Source of the DNA: Fictibacillus macauensis ZFHKF-1
GTDB lineage: Bacteria > Bacillota > Bacilli > Bacillales > Fictibacillaceae
NCBI RefSeq assembly: GCF_000269865.1
Contig: NZ_AKKV01000020.1
Span: forward strand, 186,001 to 250,000
Direction of reading: 5' to 3'
DNA length: 64,000 nucleotides
Position numbers and translations under genes: made by a program. Below, piece after piece: positions 24,932 to 33,744 of the stretch (positions within the stretch are counted from its first letter, which is position 1; each line of letters starts with the position of its first letter). The notes beneath the pieces were generated by a model. That model did not search any database and was not told the DNA's origin. It saw nothing but the letters and a program-made list of their open reading frames with translations.

Positions 24932-26059
24932 TTAGCGAACTGCACAACGGTTTGGACCAATTTCCATCGTTCGTTGTTGTTCTTCGTCAGGTTGCTGTTT
25001 TCCCATATTTGTTTCCCGAATGTCTTGATAGGCATTTGGTTGAGGAGGTAAATGGTTAGTAACCATTTGTCTGAAAGTCAATTCATTCTCCACTTGTAGT
25101 CCGTGATTCTCTTTAAATAATTGGCCAAGTGGCTTTTGAATGGAACCATCTTCGTTCATTTCTTCCATAATCATAAAATGAGCTGGCAAAACAATGAGGG
25201 AGGGTGCTAACGCTTTATATCGCTCATATAATGTCTCTCGCAAATCACCGACCCAGTCCTCAGCCTTTCCCGCTAAATCCGGACGGCCAATGGAGTCAAT
25301 AAATAAAATATCACCTGATAACAAATAGGTGTTTTCAATGATAAAAGAAGTGGATCCAAGCGTATGACCCGGTGAATATAATGGCTGAATTGCAATCGTA
25401 GTTGAACCAATAGTATACGTTTGTCCTTCTACTAATGGTTCGTAGTTAAAGAGTACATCTGTTGCATCCTTTGGCGGTAAATGATACGTAGCATTTACTT
25501 TCTCAGCAATCGCTCTACCGCCTGAAATATGATCAGCATGTAAATGTGTATCAAATACATGCGTAATCGTTGCCTTTTTTTGTTGAGCAAAGTCTATATA
25601 CACATCAATTATGCGCGTCGCATCAAATAGAGCGGCTTCGCCTTGAGATAGTAACATGTACGATAAACATCCTTTGCCCATGCGAACAAATTGATAAAGT
25701 TCACCTCCACCCGTCACATTGCCAATTTTAACGGGCTCTAAATGTTCACTCCAAGCTTTCATGCCTCCTTTTAAATAAGCAACATCACGCCCTGCCTCAC
25801 TCAACATATCAGCTACCATGACAGATGAGCCCTCTTTCGCACATACAACAAGTACTTCCTGATCATTTGGCAAAATAGGCAAGAGGTCCTCCACACCATC
25901 AAGTAATTCAAAATAAGGAACATTATGATGGGTTATGCTTGCTCCTTCTATTTTCCAATCCTTAAAATCACGTTCGTTTCTAACATCTAGCACAAAGACG
26001 TTTTCTTGATGTAGTATTTTTTTCGTTACTTCTCCTGAAGCCAGCGCTTTTACAGTCAT
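24932..26059 (-). CDS. Rhodanese-metallo-beta-lactamase fusion (persulfide dioxygenase-like)
   Basis: 375 residues. The N-terminal rhodanese domain (about 1-108) carries Cys73 in V-V-C-A-K-E-G-S. The MBL domain (about 115-320) has the metal motif [10 protein letters not shown] (171-180), SPGHTLGS (229-236) and SGDILF near 248. Persulfide dioxygenases of this type oxidise persulfides to sulfite at a mononuclear iron. The order (rhodanese first, then MBL) differs from Staphylococcus CstB, where rhodanese units follow the MBL domain. AAAGGA precedes the ATG. The 244 bases upstream (26060-26303) contain no clear CstR box. Confidence 0.85.
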   Translation of the reverse strand: MTVKALASGEVTKKILHQENVFVLDVRNERDFKDWKIEGASITHHNVPYFELLDGVEDLLPILPNDQEVLVVCAKEGSSVMVADMLSEAGRDVAYLKGGMKAWSEHLEPVKIGNVTGGGELYQFVRMGKGCLSYMLLSQGEAALFDATRIIDVYIDFAQQKKATITHVFDTHLHADHISGGRAIAEKVNATYHLPPKDATDVLFNYEPLVEGQTYTIGSTTIAIQPLYSPGHTLGSTSFIIENTYLLSGDILFIDSIGRPDLAGKAEDWVGDLRETLYERYKALAPSLIVLPAHFMIMEEMNEDGSIQKPLGQLFKENHGLQVENELTFRQMVTNHLPPQPNAYQDIRETNMGKQQPDEEQQRTMEIGPNRCAVR

Positions 26060-26303
26060 TTTTTCAATTCCTTTCGTTCGTTATATCAATACCAACATGG
26101 ACATCTTTACCAATCAAGAAATACACCGCTTCGTTCCTTTAAACCAATTCTTTTTCGTAAGTCCGCTATGATCTATAGTCCACGGTGTTTTCAATAGCAA
26201 GCACATTGCATTTATTTCCTTTAGATACTTCACGTATTCAAAAATTCTACGGTTCAGATGTAGTCCAGTTCCCTCTTATTTACTGCGATGCGTTGGACGT
26301 TAC

Positions 26304-26873
26304 TTATTCTCCTTTTTTCTCTATGACACCGGCATAATGCATCATTCCCGGAACCACATTCCATAATTTCGTAAACCCTTGATCCTTCAATTGCTGACCT
26401 GCTACTTCACTTCTTCTTCCCGAGTGACAAATAAGATAGATTGGTTGAGTCTTTGATAGCTCGACTGCCCGACTTTCAATCTTATCAAGCGCAATGTGAA
26501 GGGCGCCTGGAATGTGTCCCGCTTTATATTCATCCTCTTCTCGTACATCGAGAATAAGGCCGTCTAACGCATTTGTTAGCACCATATGTTGAAACTGTTC
26601 TAATGGTTGTACCGGAATCTGCTGCCCTTTTTGTTCAGAAGACGCACCACCTTTTCGTAAAAAATGGTGAAGAACTTCCCCTTGTGACTCTAAACCTAAA
26701 TACTCATGACCTGTGCTCTTCGCCCATGCTTTTAAATCAGCGGTTGAACCTTTATCTGTAGCTAAAATTTCTAAAATATGTCCTTCATCTACCTCCTTCA
26801 TTTTCTTTTTTGTTTTAACAATCGGCATCGGACATGCCAATCCTTTGGCATCTACTACACTATCTGCTTTCAT
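26304..26873 (-). CDS. TusA-rhodanese fusion protein
   Basis: 189 residues in two parts. Residues 1-75 are a TusA domain with Cys14 in L-A-C-P-M-P-I-V-K. Residues about 85-189 are a rhodanese domain with active Cys149 in I-C-H-S-G-R-R-S. The fusion matches the layout of CstA-like persulfide carriers, apart from a possible extra DsrE part found in CstA; here DsrE is a separate gene. It probably passes sulfane sulfur between its own two cysteines. The ATG at 26873 follows AAAGGAGG by eight bases. A CstR operator lies directly upstream (26889-26906). Confidence 0.9.
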   Translation of the reverse strand: MKADSVVDAKGLACPMPIVKTKKKMKEVDEGHILEILATDKGSTADLKAWAKSTGHEYLGLESQGEVLHHFLRKGGASSEQKGQQIPVQPLEQFQHMVLTNALDGLILDVREEDEYKAGHIPGALHIALDKIESRAVELSKTQPIYLICHSGRRSEVAGQQLKDQGFTKLWNVVPGMMHYAGVIEKKGE

Positions 26874-26888
26874 ACATCGTTCCTCCTT

Positions 26889-26906
26889 TATACCCGGGCG
26901 GGTATA
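26889..26906. promoter_or_regulatory. CstR operator upstream of the TusA-rhodanese gene
   Basis: TATACCCGGGCGGGTATA, a nearly perfect inverted repeat of the CsoR/CstR type, just upstream of the AAAGGAGG site. Confidence 0.7.
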
Positions 26907-27051
26907 TTGATTTGTAAAAAAATGAGTCAATGGCTCGCTGTATCTTTGCATGAAATGCTAACTAACTACATCCTCCAAAGTCGCGTTTAGCGTCTCTTCT
27001 TGTCTTCCCTTCATCACTTACTAAATAAAGGAGAATTCATTTCATACCAAC

Positions 27052-27435
27052 TCATTGTGTTGATCCTCTCCACTTATTCATGCCACCTTTAACATTCACA
27101 ATGGTTGTGAAACCGGATTTTTTTAATTGCTGACTTGCCTTCATACTGCGCATGCCACTTTGACATAGAACGTATATTGGCTGATTTTTAGCAAGGGTGG
27201 CCATTTTTGTTGTTAAAGTATCAAGTGGTAGATTTTTAAACTCCCGAATATGTCCTCGTTGATATTCACTTACACTACGAACATCAATGTATTGATGGTT
27301 AGATGAGCTTTCTACTATCGATTGAAGTTGCCTCGTCGAAATCTGAGAAATTCCTTTACTTGAAAAAAAGCGAAAATATAAAAATAGGAATAGCGCACCA
27401 ATTACTACGAGCGTTACGATTGTATTGGGGATCAT
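27052..27435 (-). CDS. Membrane-anchored single-domain rhodanese
   Basis: 127 residues. The first 25 form a membrane anchor (IVTLVVIGALFLFLYF). The rhodanese domain follows, with D-V-R-S-V-S-E-Y at about 51-58 and active-site Cys91 in L-C-Q-S-G-M-R-S. The anchor puts the sulfurtransferase at the membrane; whether it faces in or out is not clear. The ATG at 27435 is chosen because AAAGGAGG lies eight bases upstream; a GTG at 27444 touches that site. It starts 18 bases after the DsrE-like gene. Confidence 0.88.
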   Translation of the reverse strand: MIPNTIVTLVVIGALFLFLYFRFFSSKGISQISTRQLQSIVESSSNHQYIDVRSVSEYQRGHIREFKNLPLDTLTTKMATLAKNQPIYVLCQSGMRSMKASQQLKKSGFTTIVNVKGGMNKWRGSTQ

Positions 27436-27453
27436 CCTCTTCACCTCCTTTCA

Positions 27454-27933
27454 TCAAATAAATAAATTCACGTTCCCTTCTTCGGCACCGGCAAGGTATG
27501 CAGCAACACCGGCCAATTCAACTGTGTCCAATAGCTCTTCTTTTTTTAAACCAAGCAAATCCATTGTCATCGTACATGCTACGAGATGAATCTCTTGATC
27601 TTGAGCCATTTCAATCAATTGTGGCAAACTTAGCGCATTATGTTTCTTCATCACTTTTTTAATCATTTTAGGACCCATACCTGCCATGTTCATTTTTGAT
27701 AATGTCATTTGATCAGCACCGCGAGGCATCATTTTACTGAACATTTTCTCTAAGAATCCTTTTTTCACTGCTACGTGTTCGTCTTTTCTCAGTGCATTTA
27801 ACCCCCAAAACGTATGAAAAATCGTTACTTTATGATCATACGCCGCTGCTCCGTTGGCAATAATGTAAGCGGCCATTGCCTTATCGTAGTCTCCGCTAAA
27901 TAAAATGATATTCGTTGATTTTTGTGTAGTCAT
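27454..27933 (-). CDS. DsrE/DsrF/DsrH-like (DsrE2) sulfur-relay protein
   Basis: 159 residues of the DsrE2 type: N-terminal NIILFSGDYDKAMAAYIIANG, a middle lysine- and methionine-rich region, and the sulfur-binding Cys120 in H-L-V-A-C-T-M-T-M. Such proteins pass sulfane sulfur to TusA partners. The ATG at 27933 has AGGAGG six bases upstream, and two CstR boxes lie at 27947-28005, so it is the first gene of the CstR-controlled operon. Confidence 0.88.
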   Translation of the reverse strand: MTTQKSTNIILFSGDYDKAMAAYIIANGAAAYDHKVTIFHTFWGLNALRKDEHVAVKKGFLEKMFSKMMPRGADQMTLSKMNMAGMGPKMIKKVMKKHNALSLPQLIEMAQDQEIHLVACTMTMDLLGLKKEELLDTVELAGVAAYLAGAEEGNVNLFI

Positions 27934-27946
27934 ATTCACCCTCCTA

Positions 27947-28005
27947 ATACCCAGTGGGGTATATTTTATTTTAAAAAAATAGATACATATACCGGTAAGG
28001 GTATA
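27947..28005 (-). promoter_or_regulatory. Two CstR operators in the promoter of the sulfur operon
   Basis: ATACCC-AGT-GGGGTAT at 27947-27962 and TATACC-GGTAA-GGGTATA at 27988-28005. They match the two other boxes (26889 and 28405) and lie between cstR and the DsrE-like gene. Confidence 0.7.
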
Positions 28006-28013
28006 ATAAGTTA

Positions 28014-28055
28014 AATAAAAAAATCCGTCAACCCTTTTGTTTGGGTGAGGAATTT
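28014..28055 (-). terminator. Terminator of cstR
   Basis: On the minus strand TCC-TCA-CCC pairs with GGG-TGA-GGA with two bulges, followed by TTTTTTT. Confidence 0.7.
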
Positions 28056-28057
28056 TT

Positions 28058-28318
28058 TTACCGGCTTTTCACTAATAAGTTGACTGCTTCTTGCACTAAT
28101 TTTTCGGTATCTTCCCCATTTGCCATGCTTTCACGCACACAATGTTCCAAATTAGCACTTACGATGACACCCATTACACGATCAATAGCACTTCGAGCAG
28201 CAGACAATTGCATGACCACTTCTTTACAATCCTTATCTTGTTCAATCATACTTAGTACACCTTTTATTTGTCCTTCAATACGGCGTAAACGGTTTTTTGT
28301 TTGTTGATTATATTCCAT
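28058..28318 (-). CDS. cstR: CstR-type persulfide-sensing repressor (CsoR family)
   Basis: 86 residues, an all-helical CsoR-family repressor. Cys31 and Cys60 match the pair used by CstR to form di- and trisulfide bridges with reactive sulfur. The copper-ligand histidine of CsoR is replaced by Asn56 (S-A-N-L-E-H-C), which argues for sulfur rather than copper sensing. The ATG at 28318 has GGGGAGG nine bases upstream; the open frame to 28357 is not used. It is transcribed with, but terminated before, the sulfur genes. A CstR box at 28405-28420 implies autoregulation. Confidence 0.88.
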   Translation of the reverse strand: MEYNQQTKNRLRRIEGQIKGVLSMIEQDKDCKEVVMQLSAARSAIDRVMGVIVSANLEHCVRESMANGEDTEKLVQEAVNLLVKSR

Positions 28319-28404
28319 CTTTGACATCCTCCCCTTCATACATCGTATACATCTCATGTGTGTGAACTACATAACAAAAGGATTGCTATTTATTACGTAT
28401 ATTA

Positions 28405-28420
28405 TACTACCTAGGGTATA
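28405..28420 (-). promoter_or_regulatory. CstR operator upstream of cstR
   Basis: TACTACC-TA-GGGTATA, an imperfect copy of the CstR-type inverted repeat 87 bases before the cstR start. Confidence 0.55.
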
Positions 28421-28483
28421 GAGTCAAATCAAACAAACTATGTATAAACCCCTTGTTTAGTTGTACGTAATCAGATTATGTAA

Positions 28484-28516
28484 ACAAAAGAACGTCTATT
28501 AAATAAACGCCCTTTT
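28484..28516 (-). terminator. Terminator after the DUF3841 gene
   Basis: AAAAG(G)GCGT and ACGT(T)CTTTT arms around an AT-rich loop, followed by G then TTTACAT on the minus strand. Confidence 0.5.
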
Positions 28517-28522
28517 GACCCT

Positions 28523-29077
28523 TTATTTCTTTTTCATATACCGTGGATATTGCTTGGGAATAAACCGATATACTTTTTTTACCATATCCATTGTAATAAA
28601 TGGTGTGACCCCTTGAATCCAATCGCTAGGAAATTGACGCTCTCTACTAGGATCCGTCATCTTTTCAAGATCAAAGATTCTTGGCCACGTTGCTTGAATT
28701 TGTTCTGTGGACCATTCGTTGGTAGTATAGTCTTCATATTCTTCTTGTGTCAAAAGCACAGGTTCATCACTTAAAGGAAAATGCCACGCATCAAAACAAG
28801 AAAATAAGATGTGTTCTTCAGGAATTTCTAACTTTAAGATAACCGATTTCTTACCTGGTGGCTTTAAAAACAACTCATTGCGTGACGGTTGTCGTTGCCA
28901 TACCCAGATAGGTGGTGTGACACCATCATAGGATGGATGATTCAGTTGCAACTGCTTCATCATCCACTCATAATGCACTTTATATGGTTCATAAACGTAT
29001 GAGGCATTGCCTGTACACATTCCTGACGTTCGCATTTTATCATACATAGAAAAAGACATCACATGATAAACAATCAT
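28523..29077 (-). CDS. DUF3841 domain-containing protein
   Basis: 184 residues with the DUF3841 pattern: a V-Y-H-V-M start, PIWVWQRQPSRNELFLK near 73-89 and LKLEIPEEHILFSCFDAWHF near 95-114. The fold is a compact alpha/beta domain of unknown function, common in Firmicutes. The ATG at 29077 is preferred; GGGGAG lies about six bases upstream and overlaps the 10 residues added by an upstream start. It stands alone, with its own terminator. Confidence 0.8.
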   Translation of the reverse strand: MIVYHVMSFSMYDKMRTSGMCTGNASYVYEPYKVHYEWMMKQLQLNHPSYDGVTPPIWVWQRQPSRNELFLKPPGKKSVILKLEIPEEHILFSCFDAWHFPLSDEPVLLTQEEYEDYTTNEWSTEQIQATWPRIFDLEKMTDPSRERQFPSDWIQGVTPFITMDMVKKVYRFIPKQYPRYMKKK

Positions 29078-29223
29078 CCGCTCTCCCCTTCCCTTTAGCA
29101 GTAACAACTGCTGTTATTATTACTATGACGATTTCTTATCATGTGACACGATTTCTACTGTCCAAATTCACACGTACTTACTGATGGCTTTTGTTCACTA
29201 TATTTTATGTGAGGAGAAACGAG

Positions 29224-29407
29224 TTGAAGGCAAAAGCACTTACAGATCGAAATCTTGGTGACGTCGACTGTACTTCTGAGAAAAGAACTTAGTAAGCCAA
29301 GTAACGTAGTAACCGTCACTTATACAAAGGAAAAAGATGTCATCCAGCTTCACTTTGTGATTCGTACAGACAGGGGCGCATCCCCTGTTAATGTAAAAGC
29401 ACGCTAA
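29224..29407 (+). pseudogene. Small gene with an internal frameshift
   Basis: GAGGAG precedes a TTG at 29224 by about seven bases. This frame reads MKAKALTDRNLGDVDC and then stops at 29292. A second frame, open from before 29260, reads LVTSTVLLRKELSKPSNVVT, then a strand-rich run to SPVNVKAR and a TAA at 29405-29407, followed by a terminator. One extra base near 29265-29275 would join them into a protein of about 60 residues. Family unknown. Confidence 0.4.
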
Positions 29408-29452
29408 AAAAAGCGAGACCTTGGAGATTATTTCTCTAGGTCTCGCTTTCTA
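29408..29452. terminator. Bidirectional terminator
   Basis: AAAGCGAGACCT pairs with AGGTCTCGCTTT around an inner GGAGA...TCTCT stem, with A- and T-runs on each side. Confidence 0.85.
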
Positions 29453-30850
29453 TTAGGAGGAAGCAACCACTTCCTGTTCACTTAAAACAAAGCGATGCTC
29501 ATAGGCCTTTTTAACCCACTTCTCTTGTGTTGCATACATACGCAATACGTCTTTTAGTTCTTCTGCACAATATGTAGGATTTTTGTAGTGATGGAGCATT
29601 GTATAGACCGGACAACGCTCGGTATGATCTGATGTTGCCACCTCATACCACTGCTCGTCTTTCACTTCCTCTCCTCCGATTGTAAAGGAAAGGAGTTCTG
29701 TTCCATTATGACGAACACAACCACCTGATATATGCAACCGCCCTGCGTAAATACCGCGAAAGCCCGGTGCACGTGCTTCTTGTAAACATTTCGTAGGCTC
29801 AAGTGTCGCTGCTAGTGCTTCTTTTAACTGTTTTCCTTGAATGGTTACACGCGTTGGATTTAGCGGAGACGGGCAAATTTCTATTAGTTTCTTCATCGTT
29901 ATGGTATCAAAACAGCCGCCATTTACTAATCCGCTACCTATGATGCTAAACTCACAGTTCAATAAATCTCGCAAGCCATCAGCTAGTAGATTCGTCATCG
30001 GATTTTCTTCCATCATATCATGCCAGAGTGGCTGCGCTAGTTGACTGAGCGGCTTCTGAAGGCGAGTGATTGCTTTCTTCTTATTTGCCGCTAACACCGC
30101 GAGAATCTGTTCATCCTTTTTAGCCGTTGCGGTTGAGATCGTAGCACTATGAAGCAAAACGACACCGCTAGTAGTTACCTCTATGTCGATTAGGCCGACA
30201 TGTTGACCAAAAGCACCAGCGCTATGAATCATCACGCCATTTTCCATACGTGGTGTCTCATATAATTGGTGATCATGGGCACTGAGGATAAGATCGATGC
30301 CTTCAATCTCACGCGCAAGTTCATGATCTGCCTGCGTCCCAATATGATTTAAAACGATACAGACATCATACAACTCACGATACGTGGCGAGTACCTTTTT
30401 AAGCGCTTCCTTGTAACAGGTAATCGTAATTCCGAGACCCTCATTAAACGGGCCTTGATCGGGCGATGACCCTGTAAGTAAAAAACGAATCCCATTAATT
30501 GTTCTTATTGTCGCTGGCAAGACCCCTGTAACCGGTGTATGATCTAAATTGTGTATATTATTACTTAAAAACGTAACCTTTCCTGCATTCGCCATCTTTT
30601 GTAAACGATCTAGTTTTCCGAAGCATTCATTGTTACCAATCGTAAGCGCGTCATAGCCTAGAGCATCTAACAATTCAACAGCGGCACACCCATCTGTTCC
30701 TTGCAATTCAATGCTTCTAAAGTCTGCAAAATCCCCACCGTCGAGAAGGAGAGTGTCACCTTTACGATGTTCTTTAATGACGGTCGCTGCTTGCGCAAAT
30801 GCCTGAAAGTTACTATGAATATCATTTGTATGTAGAATCCGACACTTCAT
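29453..30850 (-). CDS. Bifunctional metallophosphatase/5'-nucleotidase (YunD-like)
   Basis: 465 residues. The N-terminal metallophosphatase domain (about 1-240) holds H-T-N-D-I-H-S (7-13), D-G-G-D-F-A-D (37-43), G-N-N-E (92-95), a VLNHIG histidine near 160 and S-A-H-D-H (about 190-194). The C-terminal 5'-nucleotidase domain has IGSGLVNGG near 306 and PNPTRVTIQG-like segments. No signal peptide is seen, unlike secreted UshA, so it is likely cytoplasmic, as B. subtilis YunD. AAGGAG lies eight bases before the ATG. Its start overlaps by one base the stop of the lipoprotein hydrolase gene. Confidence 0.85.
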   Translation of the reverse strand: MKCRILHTNDIHSNFQAFAQAATVIKEHRKGDTLLLDGGDFADFRSIELQGTDGCAAVELLDALGYDALTIGNNECFGKLDRLQKMANAGKVTFLSNNIHNLDHTPVTGVLPATIRTINGIRFLLTGSSPDQGPFNEGLGITITCYKEALKKVLATYRELYDVCIVLNHIGTQADHELAREIEGIDLILSAHDHQLYETPRMENGVMIHSAGAFGQHVGLIDIEVTTSGVVLLHSATISTATAKKDEQILAVLAANKKKAITRLQKPLSQLAQPLWHDMMEENPMTNLLADGLRDLLNCEFSIIGSGLVNGGCFDTITMKKLIEICPSPLNPTRVTIQGKQLKEALAATLEPTKCLQEARAPGFRGIYAGRLHISGGCVRHNGTELLSFTIGGEEVKDEQWYEVATSDHTERCPVYTMLHHYKNPTYCAEELKDVLRMYATQEKWVKKAYEHRFVLSEQEVVASS

Positions 30851-31716
30851 TATGAACGCTCCTTCTTAGGCAGTTTTAAAAATTGTTGCACTTGATCTAA
30901 ATATTCTTCGGGTTCTTGACGAAACGGAGCATGTTCGCCATTCTCTATAATACGCAGCGTACTATTCGGTAGCAATTCATGAAACGTTTCGCCATCTTGG
31001 TAAGGCACGCTTTTATCTTTTCGTCCCCATATAATGAGCGTTGGTGTCTTCATTTCAGCCGCTGCAATGCGTAACCGTCTTGGCCACTGTTGGTGTAACT
31101 CTTTTAAATGCGCCTCATCCTTTCTGTTATTTTTCACCGCCTCTTCTTTATAAGGTGTCGGCCGACCGACAGAAGCGAGCGAACTATCCAATTGCGGCTT
31201 TGGACTACTTGCTCCTTTCGTTAGTGATTCTGCCCCTGTTGCATCGGTTAAAATAAGCTTTTTAATCGCATGTGGATACAAATAGGTAGCATTTAAAGCA
31301 ATTTCTCCGCCCATTGAATGACCTAATAAAGTAAATTGTTTGTAGCCAAGCTTGCGCATTAATTTATAATACAAATTGGCTTGATTCGGAAAAGAGTAAT
31401 AAAAATTCAGCGGCTTAGACGAACGCCCAAATCCTAAAACATCAACCGCGATAATCGTAAAAGATTGCGAAAGACCTGGGTAAATTTTCTGAAACCCATC
31501 TGATGAACCACCGTACCCATGAATCATGAGCAATGGCGGTTTCTTTTGCCCGATTTTTTTAAAATAAATACTCTGCCCGTCAATTTCCATCATTTGATCT
31601 TCGGTATGCAGTCGTTGTTCTACAACATTTTTTACGTTTGATAAGTCTTTAGAGGAATCCGAACAACTCGTTAATGATAGTAATGATACACTTGTTAGTA
31701 GTAATGCCTTCTTCAT
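30850..31716 (-). CDS. Lipoprotein alpha/beta hydrolase
   Basis: 288 residues with a lipoprotein signal peptide (lipobox L-T-S-C, Cys18), so it is anchored outside the membrane. The hydrolase fold shows the oxyanion H-G-Y-G-G (about 66-70), the nucleophile Ser134 in G-H-S-M-G-G, the acid in IIWGRKDKSVP and the histidine in ENGEHAPF. Substrates may be esters or lactones. It is first in a two-gene unit with the 5'-nucleotidase-like gene (one-base overlap), an unusual pairing. GAGGTGG precedes the ATG. Confidence 0.85.
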   Translation of the reverse strand: MKKALLLTSVSLLSLTSCSDSSKDLSNVKNVVEQRLHTEDQMMEIDGQSIYFKKIGQKKPPLLMIHGYGGSSDGFQKIYPGLSQSFTIIAVDVLGFGRSSKPLNFYYSFPNQANLYYKLMRKLGYKQFTLLGHSMGGEIALNATYLYPHAIKKLILTDATGAESLTKGASSPKPQLDSSLASVGRPTPYKEEAVKNNRKDEAHLKELHQQWPRRLRIAAAEMKTPTLIIWGRKDKSVPYQDGETFHELLPNSTLRIIENGEHAPFRQEPEEYLDQVQQFLKLPKKERS

Positions 31717-31789
31717 TCATCCACCTCATTTATAGATTCCTACTTAGTGTAGCAATATTTGTAAGGTAATGAAAGTTCTAGTGAATCAA

Positions 31790-31828
31790 GAAAAAAGAAG
31801 CATTGCCTGGCGTTAGGCGAACACTTCT
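31790..31828 (-). terminator. Terminator of the DUF1801 gene
   Basis: On the minus strand AGAAG...GCCT pairs with AGGC...CTTCT, followed by TTTTTTC. Confidence 0.75.
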
Positions 31829-31840
31829 GAATAGATGGTG

Positions 31841-32179
31841 CTACAAATTGTGACTTGCTTGTCGTAGAAGTTGAGCAAGCATGTCGTAATCTGGCTTGTC
31901 ACCTTCTCGGATTTTTAACCATTTACGTTCCGCCGGTCCTTCGAATTCTTTTGGAACGTCAAGCTCTTTGGCGTTCATAATCATAAAAGCAATAGCATCT
32001 TTGGAGGGAGAAATGACCGCCGCATACTGACCATTTTTTAAAAAGTGAGGCTTTTTATATTGAATGCGTTCTTGTGCCTCTGGAATGCTTTCAAAGACAA
32101 CTTGTCGTAACTTCTGACACAGCTCTACTTTCCATTCTGGCTTTAAATCTTTTATAAATGTCGCCACTTCTTGACTCAT
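31841..32179 (-). CDS. DUF1801 (YdhG-like) protein
   Basis: 112 residues with the DUF1801 core: ERIQYKKPHFLKNGQYAAVI (about 37-56) followed by SPSKDAIAFMIMNAKEL. Related proteins are called iron-chaperone or frataxin-like on structural grounds; no metal site is proven here. The ATG at 32179, giving MSQEVATFIKDLKPEWK, has AAGGAGG eleven bases upstream and matches family starts. The ATG at 32236 would add 19 residues not seen in relatives. Confidence 0.8.
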   Translation of the reverse strand: MSQEVATFIKDLKPEWKVELCQKLRQVVFESIPEAQERIQYKKPHFLKNGQYAAVISPSKDAIAFMIMNAKELDVPKEFEGPAERKWLKIREGDKPDYDMLAQLLRQASHNL

Positions 32180-32259
32180 AAGTACATACGCCTCCTTCTT
32201 TGACTCTATCCCTTTCTTCGCCATTGCTGTGACCATTCCTTTTTTTGTGACGCAATCAC

Positions 32260-33744
32260 TTACAGCTCTTTTACAAACGCCTTTAACACTTCCCCATTCT
32301 CATTTCTCGGTAAAGCAGCGACAAAGCGGAAGATGCTAGGCTGTTGATGGGGCGCTAAATAGGTGGAAACATATGTCTGCATCGCTTGTTGTGTGACCGT
32401 GATCCCTTCTTTTGTAACAAGCACAGCTTTTAGCTTGTTGTCCTTTTCATTATGAGAAATACTAACGACGGAAGCGGCAACAATATGAGGATGCGCGGCA
32501 AGGACTTCTTCAATTTCTCGTGGGTACACATCCATTCCATTCAGCGTAATCACGTTTTTTTTACGATCGACGATAAAAACATAATCATCTTCGTCTCGAT
32601 AGCCAATTTCTCCGGTTGCAAACCATGGCTTTTCAAACGAAAATGGGAATATCTCTTTATAATACGTACTCATACTATCGCCTCGTAACATAAGTTCACC
32701 GTACTCATGAGCTCGTGTTTCTTTTCCTTCATCATTCACTACAGTCATTTCCATAGAAATAACGGCTTCTCTCCCGATACTTCCCATCTTCTCAGCATGT
32801 TCATACGGTCGCAAAATCGTCCCATTGGCACCCATTTCCGTTACACCATATACGTGATAAAGCCTTTCTACTGGAAATAGGCGCCTTATTTTTTCATAAG
32901 TGGACGTTGTCATCCTTCCTCCACCATAAGCAAAAATATTAATAGATGGAAAGCGATCCGGTAAAGCGTCAGCGTCGTAATGATGGGCCATTTCAGAATA
33001 ACACCTAAGATCTGCGTAAGTGATCGTTGGCTGTTCCTCCTGAATGACCTGTACAAAACGTGCTGGTGAAAAAGGATGAAGATGATGTGAGCTCCCAGCA
33101 TACAAACCGGCTAAGAAAAAACAATGCAAGGAGGTGCTATGAGAGAGCGGCATCGTGGAGAGGACAGAATCAGCAGACGTAACCTGAAATTCATAGGCAA
33201 AGCTAGTGGCAACCGCCATCACTTGCTCATGTGTTACGACTACTCCGTTTAGGCATTCACTTTTATCTTCGGTAACCATTATGGCGCATGTCGTTTGATT
33301 AGAAATCGTAAGCTCCAAATTTTCATCTGAAAATACATGGGCCCGCAATAACAAATCTTCAATAGAATAGAATGTCGCAGGCAACGTAACACTAGAACGT
33401 TGCAGTGAGGTATAAACTCTATCTTCACACAATAAAAAGCGAACATCAAACTGATCGAGAAGAGAGATTGTTTCCTCCGTAGTTAAGTGGCAAGAAATCG
33501 GCACAGCAACCGCTCCAATTTTTAATAGCGAAAAATAGGCGTAAACAAAATGTTCATTCGTATCTGCAATGATTCCCACATGATCGCCATAACTCACACC
33601 ATACGTTAGCAAAAGATGGGCGAGTTGATTGCATGTTTGATTCCATTCTTCATAGGAAACACGCACATGATCGGTTACGAGTGCTTCCTTGTTCACATAT
33701 TTACGTGCATTTCGTTCAAGCCATCCGTGAAGAGTTGCCATCAT
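32260..33744 (-). CDS. Divergent acyl-CoA synthetase/adenylate-forming enzyme
   Basis: 494 residues with the overall ANL fold: V-Y-G-V-T-E-M (A5, about 298-304), A-T-G-E-I-G-Y (A7, 376-382), V-D-R-K-K-N-V-I (A8, 392-399) and the catalytic Lys near 488 in N-G-E-V-L-K. Two key sites are altered. The phosphate-binding A3 loop, normally S-G-T-T-G-x-P-K-G, reads V-T-E-D-K-S-E-C-L-N-G (157-167), and the ribose-binding Asp of A7 is Glu. It may therefore be inactive or use another chemistry. Its ATG overlaps the stop of an upstream small ORF (TAATG), implying translational coupling. Confidence 0.75.
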   Translation of the reverse strand: MMATLHGWLERNARKYVNKEALVTDHVRVSYEEWNQTCNQLAHLLLTYGVSYGDHVGIIADTNEHFVYAYFSLLKIGAVAVPISCHLTTEETISLLDQFDVRFLLCEDRVYTSLQRSSVTLPATFYSIEDLLLRAHVFSDENLELTISNQTTCAIMVTEDKSECLNGVVVTHEQVMAVATSFAYEFQVTSADSVLSTMPLSHSTSLHCFFLAGLYAGSSHHLHPFSPARFVQVIQEEQPTITYADLRCYSEMAHHYDADALPDRFPSINIFAYGGGRMTTSTYEKIRRLFPVERLYHVYGVTEMGANGTILRPYEHAEKMGSIGREAVISMEMTVVNDEGKETRAHEYGELMLRGDSMSTYYKEIFPFSFEKPWFATGEIGYRDEDDYVFIVDRKKNVITLNGMDVYPREIEEVLAAHPHIVAASVVSISHNEKDNKLKAVLVTKEGITVTQQAMQTYVSTYLAPHQQPSIFRFVAALPRNENGEVLKAFVKEL

